Shown here piece by piece: positions 32,352-42,101 of a DNA stretch of 64,000 nt (position 1 is its first letter; the number at the start of each line of letters is the position of its first letter). The notes below the pieces were generated by a model, which searched no databases, was not told the origin of the DNA, and was given only the letters and a program-made list of their open reading frames with translations. Source of the stretch: an uncultured Porphyromonadaceae bacterium (GTDB taxonomy: Bacteria > Bacteroidota > Bacteroidia > Bacteroidales > Muribaculaceae); NCBI GenBank assembly GCA_937921035.1, contig CALEUL010000019.1, positions 1 to 64,000 on the forward strand, read 5' to 3'. The position numbers and the translations under genes were made by a program.

Positions 32352-34179
32352 GTTGCTCGCGCCGGCACGCGACGCCGCTACCGGCCGCACTGCAATCCTT
32401 GCGGGAGCCGATGCCGTATATATCGGAGCTCCTGCTTTCGGTGCCCGCGCCTCTGCGGGCAACAGCGTGGACGATATTGCCGAACTTGTGCGTTTTGCAC
32501 ACATGTTCCGTGCCCGCGTGTATGTTACAATGAACACCATCCTGTTCGACAACGAGCTCGAGGAAGCGCGCAGCCTTGTATGGCAGCTGTATGCCGCCGG
32601 TGTAGACGCTCTGATAGTCCAGGACATGGCCTATCTGGAGATGGACCTCCCGCCGATTGCGTTACATGCCAGCACACAGTGCGACATCCGTACCCCCGAA
32701 AAAGCTGCAAGACTTGCACACGCAGGTTTTTCTCAGCTTGTGCTTCCGCGCGAGTTCACGCTGGAGGAAATTTCGGCTGCGCGACACGCGGCAGGTGTTC
32801 CGGTAGAGGTATTCGTACACGGTGCTCTGTGTGTAAGCTACAGCGGCGACTGCCAGGCAGGCTTCGCTGCCATGAACCGCAGTGCCAACCGAGGGGTATG
32901 CCCGCAGATGTGCCGCCTGCCATACGCGCTTGTCGACAAGGACGGCAAGGTTCTGGCGCCGGAGAAACATTATCTTTCGCTGCGCGACCTCAACCAGTAT
33001 GCAAACCTTGAAAAATTGGTTGATGCCGGTGCGTCGTCGTTCAAAATAGAAGGTAGGCTTAAGGATGCCCGCTATGTAGCAAACGTTACCGCGGCATATT
33101 CCGCACGCCTCAACGAGATTGTCTCGGCGTCGCAGGGACGATACCGGCGCAGTTCGTACGGCTATGCCGAATGCAGTTTCAGACCCGACCTGAGGCGCAC
33201 CTTCAACCGCGGCTACACAACATACTTCCTGACGTCTAAGCCTGAGAGAATGGCCTCGCTCGACACTCCTAAATGGGCCGGAATGCCTGTTGGAACCGTT
33301 GCTTCGCCGCTCGACCGTCGCTCGGCGTCGTTCCGAATCAAGACCACCGAAAAACTTTCCAACGGCGACGGGCTCGGATTTTTCGATGCCGACGGACGTT
33401 TCTGCGGTTTCAGACTAAACCGTGTCGAAGGCGATATCCTCTACCCTGCCCGCCCTGTGCCCGACATTCCGCGCGGAACCATGCTCTACCGCAACAACGA
33501 CAAAACGTTCTTCGATATTCTCGACCGCCCCGACGCTTCATGCACCCGTCATATTCCGGTGGATGTCGAACTGTGGACCGTAGACGCAAACCGCATTGCA
33601 CTTGCAGCGCACGATGTACGCGGCTGCTCGGCAGAAATCATTGTCGACGTCCCGGAAACTGTCGCCCGCACACCTCAACAGGAGCAGCGCCGCAAGGTTT
33701 TGGAAAAAACGGGCGACACCATATACAGTCTCCGCAATCTTGACGACCGTTTAGGCGACCGCTTTGTGGCTGCATCGGTTCTTACAGCCGCACGCCGCCG
33801 CCTGCTTGGAACATTAGACGCTGTCGCCGAAGCGACATACGTCTATGACAGACGAAAGGACACGGCTCTCGCATCCGACGAGTACGCCGGACAGAAATCC
33901 ACAACCTACCACGACAATATCGCCAACAGATTGGCAGAGAAGCACTATGGCTCACACGGCGCACGCGTAACAGAAAAAGCCATAGAGGTGCGTAAGCCGG
34001 CCGGCGAGGTTCAGGTTATGTCCACACGCTACTGCATACGCCGCGAACTTGGTGCATGCCTGCGCACTGCAGGTGGCTCCAGATACCCATCGCCCCTATT
34101 CTTGCGTAATGATTCCGGCCTGTACAGGCTCGATTTCGACTGCCGTAATTGCGGCATGAGCGTTATCAAGTGCATCTGA
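32332..34179 (+). CDS. U32-family peptidase-like protein, RlhA type
   Basis: This 615-residue protein belongs to the long U32 class related to E. coli RlhA (YdcP), which with prephenate-derived chemistry hydroxylates a 23S rRNA cytidine, and to TrhP (YegQ) for tRNA. Seen: LLAPARDAATGRTAILAGAD at the start, EVFVHGALCVSYSGDC, and the conserved cysteines of GVCPQMCRLPY (iron-sulfur or metal ligands), then LRDLNQYANL and SFKIEGRLK. The extra C-terminal half (about 400-615) matches the longer RlhA-like build. It overlaps the PHP phosphatase gene; a perfect 16-bp inverted repeat follows the stop. Confidence 0.85.
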   Translation: MNAETLELLAPARDAATGRTAILAGADAVYIGAPAFGARASAGNSVDDIAELVRFAHMFRARVYVTMNTILFDNELEEARSLVWQLYAAGVDALIVQDMAYLEMDLPPIALHASTQCDIRTPEKAARLAHAGFSQLVLPREFTLEEISAARHAAGVPVEVFVHGALCVSYSGDCQAGFAAMNRSANRGVCPQMCRLPYALVDKDGKVLAPEKHYLSLRDLNQYANLEKLVDAGASSFKIEGRLKDARYVANVTAAYSARLNEIVSASQGRYRRSSYGYAECSFRPDLRRTFNRGYTTYFLTSKPERMASLDTPKWAGMPVGTVASPLDRRSASFRIKTTEKLSNGDGLGFFDADGRFCGFRLNRVEGDILYPARPVPDIPRGTMLYRNNDKTFFDILDRPDASCTRHIPVDVELWTVDANRIALAAHDVRGCSAEIIVDVPETVARTPQQEQRRKVLEKTGDTIYSLRNLDDRLGDRFVAASVLTAARRRLLGTLDAVAEATYVYDRRKDTALASDEYAGQKSTTYHDNIANRLAEKHYGSHGARVTEKAIEVRKPAGEVQVMSTRYCIRRELGACLRTAGGSRYPSPLFLRNDSGLYRLDFDCRNCGMSVIKCI

Positions 34180-34187
34180 ACGCAATA

Positions 34188-34228
34188 TTTTTCCGGACAT
34201 ATCCGTTATACAGATATGTCCGGAAAAA
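34188..34228. repeat. 16-bp perfect inverted repeat covering the next start codon
   Basis: Arms 34188-34203 and 34213-34228 (TTTTTCCGGACATATC and its complement) with a 9-base loop. The ATG of the glycosyltransferase (34216) lies inside the right arm. The T-run is on the 5' side, so it is not a normal plus-strand terminator; folding would hide the start codon. Confidence 0.7.
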
Positions 34229-35154
34229 CACAAAAACCACAAATTGTAGCAGACATACGGCGCCCTAAAGCCGCCGAACTGAATCCTGCCGACTACGCCG
34301 GAAGGCTATCTGTTTCGGTGGTAGTGTATTACGCCGACGTCGCTGAGCTCTCGCGCTGCCTCGACTGCTTCAAGACGCCTGTGGTCTCCGACATTGTCAT
34401 CTGGGACAACAGTTCCATACCCGACACAAGGACATTTCTGCGGAAGCATTATCCAAACGTAAAATATATCGCAAGCGAAAATATCGGCTATGGACCGGGC
34501 CACAACCGCGCCTACGCCGCTGTCGACGGCAATGCGCCCTACCATTTGGTTGTGAATTCAGATATCGAGTTCGACCCGGCAATCCTTACGGAACTTGTGG
34601 CGGTGATGGACAAGAATCCGTCCATAAACCTTATACACCCCATGCTTGTGGGCTTGAAAGGCTACAGACAATACTCGGTGCGCAAGCTGCCCACTCCTGC
34701 CGACCTGCTGATGCGGCGCTTCATCCCCGACACGTGGTTCCGCCGCCAACGCAAGGATTATCTGTTGTGCGACCTCGATACAAGCCGGGCGTGGCATCTG
34801 CCTTACGTGCAGGGCAGCTTCATGCTTCTGCGATGCAGCAAATTCGAGGAAGCGGGCCTCTTCGACGAGCGTTTCTTCATGTATCCCGAGGACATAGACC
34901 TGTCGCGCCGCCTGTTCCCGCACGGCGGAATAGTATACTATCCTTTTGTGAAAGCCATGCACGTGCATCGCCATCAGAGCTATTCATCGGGGCGACTGTT
35001 GCGCGTGCACATCCGCAACATGATAAAGTATTTCAACAAATGGGGCTGGTTCTTCGATTCCGAGAGACGTGTTATCAACCGGAGCATCGACGAAGAAGTG
35101 CGCGCCTTCCGCAAAACGCCAGGCTTCCGTCCGGCAACATACCACCACTGGTAA
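34216..35154 (+). CDS. Glycosyltransferase family 2, rhamnosyltransferase-like
   Basis: This is a 312-residue GT-A enzyme: SVSVVVYYADVAELSRCL at the nucleotide-sugar end, IVIWDNSSIPDTR, ENIGYGPGHNRA, the DxD-like VVNSDIEFDPAIL, then a C-terminal part with FDERFFMYPEDIDLSRRL as in WbbL-type rhamnosyltransferases. It probably works on cell-surface polysaccharide at the cytoplasmic face. The N-terminal 30 residues before the fold are unusual; a start closer to residue 30 is possible. The annotated ATG sits in an inverted repeat. It is convergent with hemW (no gap). Confidence 0.82.
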   Translation: MSGKTQKPQIVADIRRPKAAELNPADYAGRLSVSVVVYYADVAELSRCLDCFKTPVVSDIVIWDNSSIPDTRTFLRKHYPNVKYIASENIGYGPGHNRAYAAVDGNAPYHLVVNSDIEFDPAILTELVAVMDKNPSINLIHPMLVGLKGYRQYSVRKLPTPADLLMRRFIPDTWFRRQRKDYLLCDLDTSRAWHLPYVQGSFMLLRCSKFEEAGLFDERFFMYPEDIDLSRRLFPHGGIVYYPFVKAMHVHRHQSYSSGRLLRVHIRNMIKYFNKWGWFFDSERRVINRSIDEEVRAFRKTPGFRPATYHHW

Positions 35155-36252
35155 TCAGTCTAAAAACATATCCCGGATAATGGCGTCGGCAAGAAGCCAC
35201 GACACCTCGGGGATATAAAAAGCCTCGCATGTGCTGCGCAGATGTCCGCTGTCGATCCATCTGGCGGCATTTTTTGTTATCTGACTTAGCGCGCCAAAAT
35301 CCAGAAACGATTTTTCGAGCCCCTCGGCAGTACGCATGCGAATCATTATAGTATCGTTAATCACGTCTGTACCGCTCTCGTAGTCGTCCTGCGCGATATC
35401 GCCGTTTTTGGCAATGTATCCCTTTATATCGGGCGGATTGAAACGACGCAGCCCCGAAGCGGTAAGGCTGTGGGCGCCAGGTCCGAGACCAAGATAGGGA
35501 ACCCCGTGCCAGTACGCCGAGTTGTGGCGCGACCGACAGCCAGGAAGCGCGAAATTCGAAATTTCGTAATGTTCGAAACCACGTGCGGCAAGTTCACGGC
35601 AAAGAATACCGTACATCTCCTCGATAAGTTCCTCCGAAGCCTGTTCTATCAGCCCTTGTTCCAGCCGGCGCGTAAGCAGAGTTCCGGGTTCGAAGCTGAG
35701 GCAATAAGCCGAAATGTGCGTAACACCTGCATCAGCCAGCTTCCTCACAGACTGCGTCCATGTCGCTGCAGTCTGCCCCGGCAGACCATAGATGAGATCG
35801 GCGCTGATGTTCGTTATACCAACACTGCGAAGGGTTTCTATAGCTTCGAGTGCGCGTGTAGCCGAATGGCGCCTGTTAACAGCCTTCAGTTCTGCATCGT
35901 CGAGCGACTGCACGCCAATGCTCACACGGTTCACACCGGCATCTTTCCATGCCCTGACACGATCGGCATCCACATCCTCGGGGTTTACCTCGATCGTGAA
36001 TTCCTCTGTTTCGGACTTGCGTAGCAGCTGCGCCAATTTCCGGAATACATCCACAGGCAAAATGGATGGAGTTCCGCCCCCAAAATAGAGCGTATTCACA
36101 GGTTCACCGGCCAATTCGCCGCAGCGCAAGGAATATTCGGAGGATACGGCACAGGCGTAGGATTCGGCCAACGACGGACGCGCCACGGAATAGAAGTCGC
36201 AGTAGGCGCATTTCGCATGGCAGAAAGGTACGTGCAGATAAATCCCTGCCAT
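35155..36252 (-). CDS. hemW: HemW-like radical SAM haem chaperone
   Basis: HemW proteins resemble coproporphyrinogen III dehydrogenase HemN but act in haem trafficking. The 365-residue protein begins MAGIYLHVPFCHAKCAYCDF with the CX3CX2C cluster ligands, followed by FGGGTPSILP and FTIEVNPEDVD for SAM binding, GVQSLDDAELKAVNRRH, DLIYGLPGQT, and a C-terminal HemN-type domain (YWHGVPYLGLGPGAHS). Length fits HemW (about 370) rather than HemN (about 450). It lies 4 bp after the AddB-like gene. Confidence 0.93.
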   Translation of the reverse strand: MAGIYLHVPFCHAKCAYCDFYSVARPSLAESYACAVSSEYSLRCGELAGEPVNTLYFGGGTPSILPVDVFRKLAQLLRKSETEEFTIEVNPEDVDADRVRAWKDAGVNRVSIGVQSLDDAELKAVNRRHSATRALEAIETLRSVGITNISADLIYGLPGQTAATWTQSVRKLADAGVTHISAYCLSFEPGTLLTRRLEQGLIEQASEELIEEMYGILCRELAARGFEHYEISNFALPGCRSRHNSAYWHGVPYLGLGPGAHSLTASGLRRFNPPDIKGYIAKNGDIAQDDYESGTDVINDTIMIRMRTAEGLEKSFLDFGALSQITKNAARWIDSGHLRSTCEAFYIPEVSWLLADAIIRDMFLD

Positions 36253-36256
36253 ATAG

Positions 36257-39223
36257 CTACTTTTTCATGCGCCCGCACAGCGATGCGAAATTGCAATACT
36301 CGCACACGTCGAAGTCGTCGGTCTGGTAAAACGGAACATCATTAGCATCGAAAATCTCGTGAAACAGCCTGTGCAGTTCCGGACGGAACCGGTCGCGGAT
36401 ATCCTTGTAATCAGTAACCGGGACCTTGCTTATACGCACGTCCGGGATAACGTCTTTCTTCACCAGCTCGCGCATAGGATGGATGAAAGGCCGGATGCTG
36501 ACATCCGCATCTACCATCGACAGATAAGCCTCGCAATATGTCAGCACCTGAAACAAACCACGCTTGGCAGACATTCCGCGGGCAAAAAGTGATTCGATAA
36601 ATTCCGAAGAAGTATCCTCCTCGCCGGTCTTGAAATCGATAAACCGCAATTCTTTGGCCGAAGTGCGGTCGACGCGGTCGATAGACATGGTGAAGTTTAC
36701 CGCCAGGTCATCGTCTATTTCCCATACGCCGTATTTCTCCGATTTCACACAAAATTCATTGTCCACAAACACAAAATCAGGATTGCAGTATTTTTTGCGC
36801 TCTGCTATAAGATTACTTCGTACGATATGTGCTATGGCCTCCAGAGCAATACTTTCCTCGGAATCGAGTTTTGGCTGCGCTCCGGCATGGCGGCGCACGG
36901 TAAGGAGCTGATCGGTTATTATTTCCTCTATCATTGTGTTGTCGGCCGCAAGCCATTTATCGTAGTCGGCTGCCGTTATCACACAATTCCTCATCGGGGC
37001 AAACACCTTTTCGATTGTGTTGTGCACCACAGTACCGTAGTTGGCACTTGTAAGATACTCCACCATATCGTCGTTGCCCCGCATACTGCGCACAAACTGA
37101 AGATAGAACGAAAACGGGCACGCCATATATTGCTTCAGCGCGGCAGTAGACATTCGCAGATCTCCACCGGATTTGAAACGTTCCAGTTCGGCAAGCACCG
37201 ACGGAGTCTTCGATACCTCGAAAACATTTTTGGCCACCGCAGTAGAGCCTACAATCATCTGGCGCTGACGTATCTTAAGCCCGGGCATCAGATATTTCAT
37301 CTGCCGCAAATAGCGCGAAGGCTCGCCTTTGCCCTTTCCGTCGGCACGGGCATCGTAGAATATCGCCACATTCTTCGCCCGTGCCAGCAGTCGGAAAAAG
37401 GCGTAGGAATACGTCCATTCCTGACTCTCGAAATCCGGAAGGGAATAGCCCTTGCGCAAATTGTTCGGAATCATCGTGCGGGCATACTGCTTGCGCGGGA
37501 ACACGCCATCGTTCATGGAAAGGATTATCACATTGTCGAAATCGAGTGCGCGTGTTTCCAGAACGCCCATAACCTGAAGCCCTTGCAACGGCTTGCCGTT
37601 GAGCGACAGAGCACGGGCTCCTAAAACGCGCTCGAACAGTTGCAGGAAAGTATGGTTGGCCATCGTCACGTTGTGCTCCTTTACAAGTGCCGATATATTC
37701 TGTAGCTCTGAACGGAAATACGTGATTGCGTCAAGCTCGAACGACGGGCGCGGGCCACCGGAGAGCGACAGTTCCTGCTCAAGCCAGTTGAGCAGCGACA
37801 CAAGATATTCTTCTACCTGAACGACATTATTCTGCTCGCGAAGCGGCGCGAACACCTTCTGCAAGCCCGGCGCTATGGATGCCACTTCCGTTGCGGGCAG
37901 ATTATATATGCGCTGCTCGGTGATATAGTCGCTCACCGTCCTGGCGGCATCGGCAGCAACAGCCTGGATGTGCGGATGCTGAAGCACCTCTATCACATCC
38001 TTGAAATAGAAAGTATATATGCCGTTGCGCATGCGGGCACGCATGTGCATGGATATTATCGAATGCAGGAGCGTGGCAAACGTTGTCGTACGGTAGGCAA
38101 GCCCCATTGTTATGTTCACCGCAGGTACGCACGGCGGTATGGCCATGAGCAGTGGCAGAAGCAGCCCCTGGTCGGGAAGGACAATAGCGGTGGCGAGCTG
38201 TCTCGACGGGTCGATTGTTCCGTCCTTCACCCATTCGTCCAAAACAATGCCTGCTGCCTTTGCCTGCGCCACATTCGAAGGCACGGCGGTAACGGTAACA
38301 GCAGGCATTCCGGCAGGAGCGTTTAGCTCGAACCCCTCGGGCATTCTGAAATGCACGGCAAGCCGGGATAGACGCTGAAGCGACGCCGGCAGTTCTATAT
38401 TCGCAGGAAATAGCTTGAAAGCAGCAGTATCCCAGAAGAAACATGCGCGACGGCTTCTGTTGAGGCGCTCAAGGATAAGTGTTTCGGCATGCGTAAGGTC
38501 GTTGAAACCCACGAAAGCATAGCGTGTGCCGTCGTCGTCGCCCTCGCACATAGCCCGCACGCCGTCTACGGCAGCCTTGTATTCCTCCCCTTCCGACGCA
38601 ATGCCGTTCTTATCCGACAGCCGGTGGAATTCGTTATAGATATCCGCCATAATTTCCCACAGATACAGAAATTTGGCGCTTACGCTCTGTTCCGGGGCAT
38701 CCGCAGAAAGATGTGCCCAGAATTCAGTAACACTTGTGGTGAGGCGGCTCTCGCCCCATATCTGACGTATTACCTCCTTCTGCTCCTCGTTAAGATAATC
38801 GGCAAGTATTTCCTTTGTATCTTTCAGATTTTTGAAAAGCCCGTCGGCGCGCACAAACGATTTGTCTATTTCGTTGAAATCGTTCAGCATCATGTCGCCC
38901 CAGAACACAAACGCGTCGAATTCGCGCGTTGCCCCTCCTCGTCCGCGGCTGCTCAGTACATTTCGGTAGGCATCGTACAGCAGAAACAGCAGTTTCATGT
39001 CCGTTCCGGAAGCCTTGGGCGAGAAGCGGCCGAGAAAGGAGCGCATGGTCATAAACCGGGGCAGCATAGCTGCACTCTGCATTCTGTCGCGCACATATTT
39101 TTTAAGGAAAAGCACGGCACGCTTGTTGGGCAGCACAAAGGCAATGTCGGCAGGATCGCAACCGGCACCGCCGTACATGCAGAATTGCGCCACCCGAGAA
39201 AGGAAATAGTGGTCGTTATTCAT
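36257..39223 (-). CDS. AddB-like PD-(D/E)XK nuclease
   Basis: This 988-residue protein has an inactive-helicase-like N-terminal part (ADIAFVLPNKRAVLFLKKYV) and a C-terminal PD-(D/E)XK nuclease domain with FIDFKTGEE as the catalytic core. Cysteines flanking the nuclease (CPFSFYLQF near 715 and CEYCNFASLC near the C-terminus) match the iron-sulfur staple of AddB proteins. AddB works with AddA in double-strand break end resection; no AddA helicase gene is in this window. It overlaps holB by 4 bp. Confidence 0.85.
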   Translation of the reverse strand: MNNDHYFLSRVAQFCMYGGAGCDPADIAFVLPNKRAVLFLKKYVRDRMQSAAMLPRFMTMRSFLGRFSPKASGTDMKLLFLLYDAYRNVLSSRGRGGATREFDAFVFWGDMMLNDFNEIDKSFVRADGLFKNLKDTKEILADYLNEEQKEVIRQIWGESRLTTSVTEFWAHLSADAPEQSVSAKFLYLWEIMADIYNEFHRLSDKNGIASEGEEYKAAVDGVRAMCEGDDDGTRYAFVGFNDLTHAETLILERLNRSRRACFFWDTAAFKLFPANIELPASLQRLSRLAVHFRMPEGFELNAPAGMPAVTVTAVPSNVAQAKAAGIVLDEWVKDGTIDPSRQLATAIVLPDQGLLLPLLMAIPPCVPAVNITMGLAYRTTTFATLLHSIISMHMRARMRNGIYTFYFKDVIEVLQHPHIQAVAADAARTVSDYITEQRIYNLPATEVASIAPGLQKVFAPLREQNNVVQVEEYLVSLLNWLEQELSLSGGPRPSFELDAITYFRSELQNISALVKEHNVTMANHTFLQLFERVLGARALSLNGKPLQGLQVMGVLETRALDFDNVIILSMNDGVFPRKQYARTMIPNNLRKGYSLPDFESQEWTYSYAFFRLLARAKNVAIFYDARADGKGKGEPSRYLRQMKYLMPGLKIRQRQMIVGSTAVAKNVFEVSKTPSVLAELERFKSGGDLRMSTAALKQYMACPFSFYLQFVRSMRGNDDMVEYLTSANYGTVVHNTIEKVFAPMRNCVITAADYDKWLAADNTMIEEIITDQLLTVRRHAGAQPKLDSEESIALEAIAHIVRSNLIAERKKYCNPDFVFVDNEFCVKSEKYGVWEIDDDLAVNFTMSIDRVDRTSAKELRFIDFKTGEEDTSSEFIESLFARGMSAKRGLFQVLTYCEAYLSMVDADVSIRPFIHPMRELVKKDVIPDVRISKVPVTDYKDIRDRFRPELHRLFHEIFDANDVPFYQTDDFDVCEYCNFASLCGRMKK

Positions 39224-40347
39224 TTTCGGCGGATATACATGATGGTGCGCACAGCAAGATCGAACATAATAATCTTGGCGTTTGCATTAGCGGCGATATC
39301 GCGGCGCGAGCGGTCGAAAAGCTCGATAAGGTCTTCCACGTTCTTCTCGTTGATGAACGGATGGAACTTCTGCACGAATGCCCTCTCGGCATCGCTCATC
39401 GCGAGCAATGCATCAACATGCAGGTGGCTTATAAAGCTCTCGCGGATCATGCGGCAGCAATAGTCTATGAACTGCATTACGGGTTCTCGGCCCATGCCGG
39501 CCACCTCCACACTCCACTGGCGCAGTTCGCCCACCTTACGGGCATATGCAAGGCGCATAAGCCGAACGAAAAGGTCGAAATATGTGTCGGTCTGTTCGCT
39601 TGTCGCGGAAAGCCGGAGTGCCAGATTCATGTCGCCCTCGGCTATGCGGGCGGCATCGGCAGCCTTGGCTGGCGCTACACCGCGGCCCACAAGATACAGA
39701 GCCACCTCGGCATCGGTATACCTCGGCACTGTAATCCGCTGCGTGCGGGAGTATATTGTTGGCAGCACATTGCGCGGCTTATCGCTGCACATTATAAAAA
39801 TAGTGTCGTTAACCGGTTCCTCCACAAGTTTTAGCAACTTATTGGCAGTGTCCTCGTTCATTCGTTCGGGCATCCACATCAGCACAATCTTGTAACGGGC
39901 GCTGCGGGTCATGAACGAGAGGCGGCGCAGCAGCTCGGCGCCCTCGTCAACATATATCTGCGGCCGGGCGTTTATGTTGCCCAGTTTCTGAAGCCACAGA
40001 TCGAAGTCCATGAAGGGCGACTCGGCCATAAGTTCCTTGAAATCGTCGAAGAAATCGTCGCTCAGCGCCGGAGATCCGCTCTTTTTCTTGATGACGGGAA
40101 ACGAGAATATTGTATCTATATGACTGAAACTATCATACTGCTGGCACGAACGGCACTGTCCGCAAGGCTCACCATCGGGCGTGCGGTTTCGGCAGTTCAC
40201 ATATTGCGCCATAGCGCGTGCAAGGGCGAATTTTCCACAGCCCGAAGGACCTTCGAGCATCAGGGCGTGCGGAATACGGTCGCTGTCGGCCATCTGCCTC
40301 AGACGGGCCTTCACCTGCTCCTGACCTGGTATATCGGAAAATTTCAT
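39220..40347 (-). CDS. holB: DNA polymerase III delta-prime subunit
   Basis: This is a clamp-loader subunit of the replicative polymerase. The 375-residue AAA+ protein has IPGQEQVKARLRQMA, a Walker A-like GPSGCGKFALAR (residues 35-46), a four-cysteine zinc module (C-x9-CGQCRSC) and the sensor region with TANKLLKLVEEPVNDTIF. Delta-prime proteins often have a degenerate P-loop; here it still looks intact, so a gamma/tau-like role is not excluded, but the length and lack of a tau extension fit HolB. It overlaps both neighbouring genes by 4 bp. Confidence 0.9.
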   Translation of the reverse strand: MKFSDIPGQEQVKARLRQMADSDRIPHALMLEGPSGCGKFALARAMAQYVNCRNRTPDGEPCGQCRSCQQYDSFSHIDTIFSFPVIKKKSGSPALSDDFFDDFKELMAESPFMDFDLWLQKLGNINARPQIYVDEGAELLRRLSFMTRSARYKIVLMWMPERMNEDTANKLLKLVEEPVNDTIFIMCSDKPRNVLPTIYSRTQRITVPRYTDAEVALYLVGRGVAPAKAADAARIAEGDMNLALRLSATSEQTDTYFDLFVRLMRLAYARKVGELRQWSVEVAGMGREPVMQFIDYCCRMIRESFISHLHVDALLAMSDAERAFVQKFHPFINEKNVEDLIELFDRSRRDIAANANAKIIMFDLAVRTIMYIRRK

Positions 40348-41129
40348 TTCTTACGCTGTGCGATGGTGCCGTGTTCGGCAACGTACTCGCGTACCTCCTG
40401 AAACAGATGGGTAGCGAACACAAAGCTGTTCAGGGCCTCGTTGTCGGTGTTGTATATCTGCGACATGTCGCCCACCCAATCACGGTAGCCCTTGTTGATG
40501 AATATGATGTTCTCGCCTATGCCGAGCACACTGTTCATATCGTGTGTGTTAATCACTGTGGTGATTCCGTATTCGTGGGTGATGTCGCTCAGCAGTTCGT
40601 CGATAAGGATGGATGTCTTGGGGTCGAGACCACTGTTAGGCTCGTCGCAGAACAGATAGCGGGGATTCAGGGCTATGGCACGGGCAATGGCCACACGCTT
40701 CTGCATGCCGCCGGAAATCTCGGAGGGATATTTGTTTTCGGCTCCCAACAGATTCACACGCTCCAGACAGAACATGGCGCGCTCTTTAATCTCGGCGCGG
40801 CTCTGCCGGGTGAACATTATCAGCGGGAACATTACGTTACCGAGAACTGTCTCGCTGTCGAACAGCGCCGAGCCCTGGAAAAGCATGCCTATTTCTTTGC
40901 GCAGCGACGCAACTTCCTCACGGTTCATGGACAGAAGATTGCGGCCGTCGAAAAGTATCTCGCCGGAGTCTGGCGTAAGAAGGCCTACGAGCGATTTCAT
41001 CAGCACTGTCTTGCCGGAACCGCTCTGGCCTATGATAAGGTTTGTCTTGCCTGTGTAGAATGTAGCGTCCACGTTGTGGAGCACCGTACGGTCGTCGAAC
41101 GACTTTGTAAGGTTCTTAACTTCGATCAT
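40344..41129 (-). CDS. mlaF: ABC transporter ATPase, MlaF-like
   Basis: This is the ATPase of a Mla/Mce-type lipid transporter that moves phospholipids between the membranes. The 261-residue protein has Walker A IIGQSGSGKTVL (about 33-44), the Q-loop FQGSALFDSETV typical of MlaF, the signature EISGGMQKRVAIARA, and Walker B YLFCDEPNSGLDP. It overlaps mlaE (upstream) by 4 bp and holB (downstream) by 4 bp. The MlaD/Mce-domain subunit is not in this window. Confidence 0.93.
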   Translation of the reverse strand: MIEVKNLTKSFDDRTVLHNVDATFYTGKTNLIIGQSGSGKTVLMKSLVGLLTPDSGEILFDGRNLLSMNREEVASLRKEIGMLFQGSALFDSETVLGNVMFPLIMFTRQSRAEIKERAMFCLERVNLLGAENKYPSEISGGMQKRVAIARAIALNPRYLFCDEPNSGLDPKTSILIDELLSDITHEYGITTVINTHDMNSVLGIGENIIFINKGYRDWVGDMSQIYNTDNEALNSFVFATHLFQEVREYVAEHGTIAQRKK

Positions 41130-41875
41130 TGCAGCAGAAGTTTGGTTAGGATAACATCAAACAGCAGGATAAAAATGCTGCTGCATACAACACCGTCGGT
41201 GCTTGCCTTTCCTACCTCGAGTGCGCCGCCCTTGACGTAGTAGCCATAGAACGAGGCGGTGGAGGCGATGATAAAGGCGAATACAAGCGACTTGATAAGA
41301 CCGTACCATACGTACCACTCATTGAAATACGCAGTGATGCCGTAGACAAATTTCGTGGTAGTGATGATATCCGTGAACAGCGCTACGCCGTAACCGCCTA
41401 CCATACTCATAAACATGCAGAACACAACCAACACCGGCATGAATGCCACAAATGCCACGATTTTGGGAAGCGCCAGAAAATTGGCGGAATTGATACCCAT
41501 AATCTCGAGGGCGTCGATCTGTTCGGTAACGCGCATAGTGCCTATCTCCGAGGCTATATTGGAGCCGACCTTGCCGGCAAGGATAAGACACAGGATTGAG
41601 TTGGAGAACTCCAGAAGGACAATATCTCGCGTAGCCAGTCCGACGGAATAAGCCGGTATAAGCGGCGATGTTGTGTTAAGCTCCATCTGGATGCAGATAA
41701 CGGCACCGATAAACAGCGATATAATCAGTACAAGAGGGATGGAATCAATGCCGAGTTTGTGAATTTCCTGAAATGTACGCTTGCCGAACTGCGACCAGCG
41801 GTCGGGGACGGCGAATACTCGTTTCAGGAACAGGCAGTAGCGGCCAAAGGTGGCCAGAGAATCTGTTAGGGTCAT
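41126..41875 (-). CDS. mlaE: ABC transporter permease, MlaE-like
   Basis: This is the permease of the Mla lipid transporter. The 249-residue protein has 5-6 hydrophobic segments and the MlaE signature: SIPLVLIISLFIGAVICIQ, FSNSILCLILAGKVGSNIASEIG, MRVTEQIDALEIMGIN. It heads the minus-strand run mlaE-mlaF-holB-addB-hemW, in which all junctions overlap or nearly touch. A promoter lies 50 bp upstream. Confidence 0.93.
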   Translation of the reverse strand: MTLTDSLATFGRYCLFLKRVFAVPDRWSQFGKRTFQEIHKLGIDSIPLVLIISLFIGAVICIQMELNTTSPLIPAYSVGLATRDIVLLEFSNSILCLILAGKVGSNIASEIGTMRVTEQIDALEIMGINSANFLALPKIVAFVAFMPVLVVFCMFMSMVGGYGVALFTDIITTTKFVYGITAYFNEWYVWYGLIKSLVFAFIIASTASFYGYYVKGGALEVGKASTDGVVCSSIFILLFDVILTKLLLQ

Positions 41876-41924
41876 GCTGTCAACTTTAATGCGGCATTCG
41901 GTGCAGGTTTTGCACGCCGCATTG

Positions 41925-41956
41925 CAAAATTAGCAAAAATTTTCCGTTCCCGGCAA
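41925..41956 (-). promoter_or_regulatory. mlaE-mlaF operon promoter
   Basis: Minus-strand TTG (41956-41954), 21 bp, TAATTTTG (41932-41925); start near 41919, about 44 nt before the ATG. Confidence 0.65.
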
Positions 41957-42050
41957 CCGACACGGCAATATGGGACAATTTTTTGTCGAATAAGCATTAT
42001 GAATTCTTCATTTTTAATTCATAATTCCTCTCCACCCTCCGCTAAAAACG

Positions 42051-42078
42051 AAAAAGCCACCCCTTATGCGGGATGGCC
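42051..42078 (-). terminator. rpsO terminator
   Basis: On the minus strand, GCCATCCC (42077-42070), loop GCATAA, GGGGTGGC (42063-42056), then TTTTT. Confidence 0.85.
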
Positions 42079-42101
42079 TTTCAGATTTTTCTGCGCGCTG
42101 A

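Noticed and set aside
34188..34228. Standard intrinsic terminator for the U32 gene
   Set aside because: The T-run is on the 5' arm and pairs with A residues; no U-tract follows the stem.
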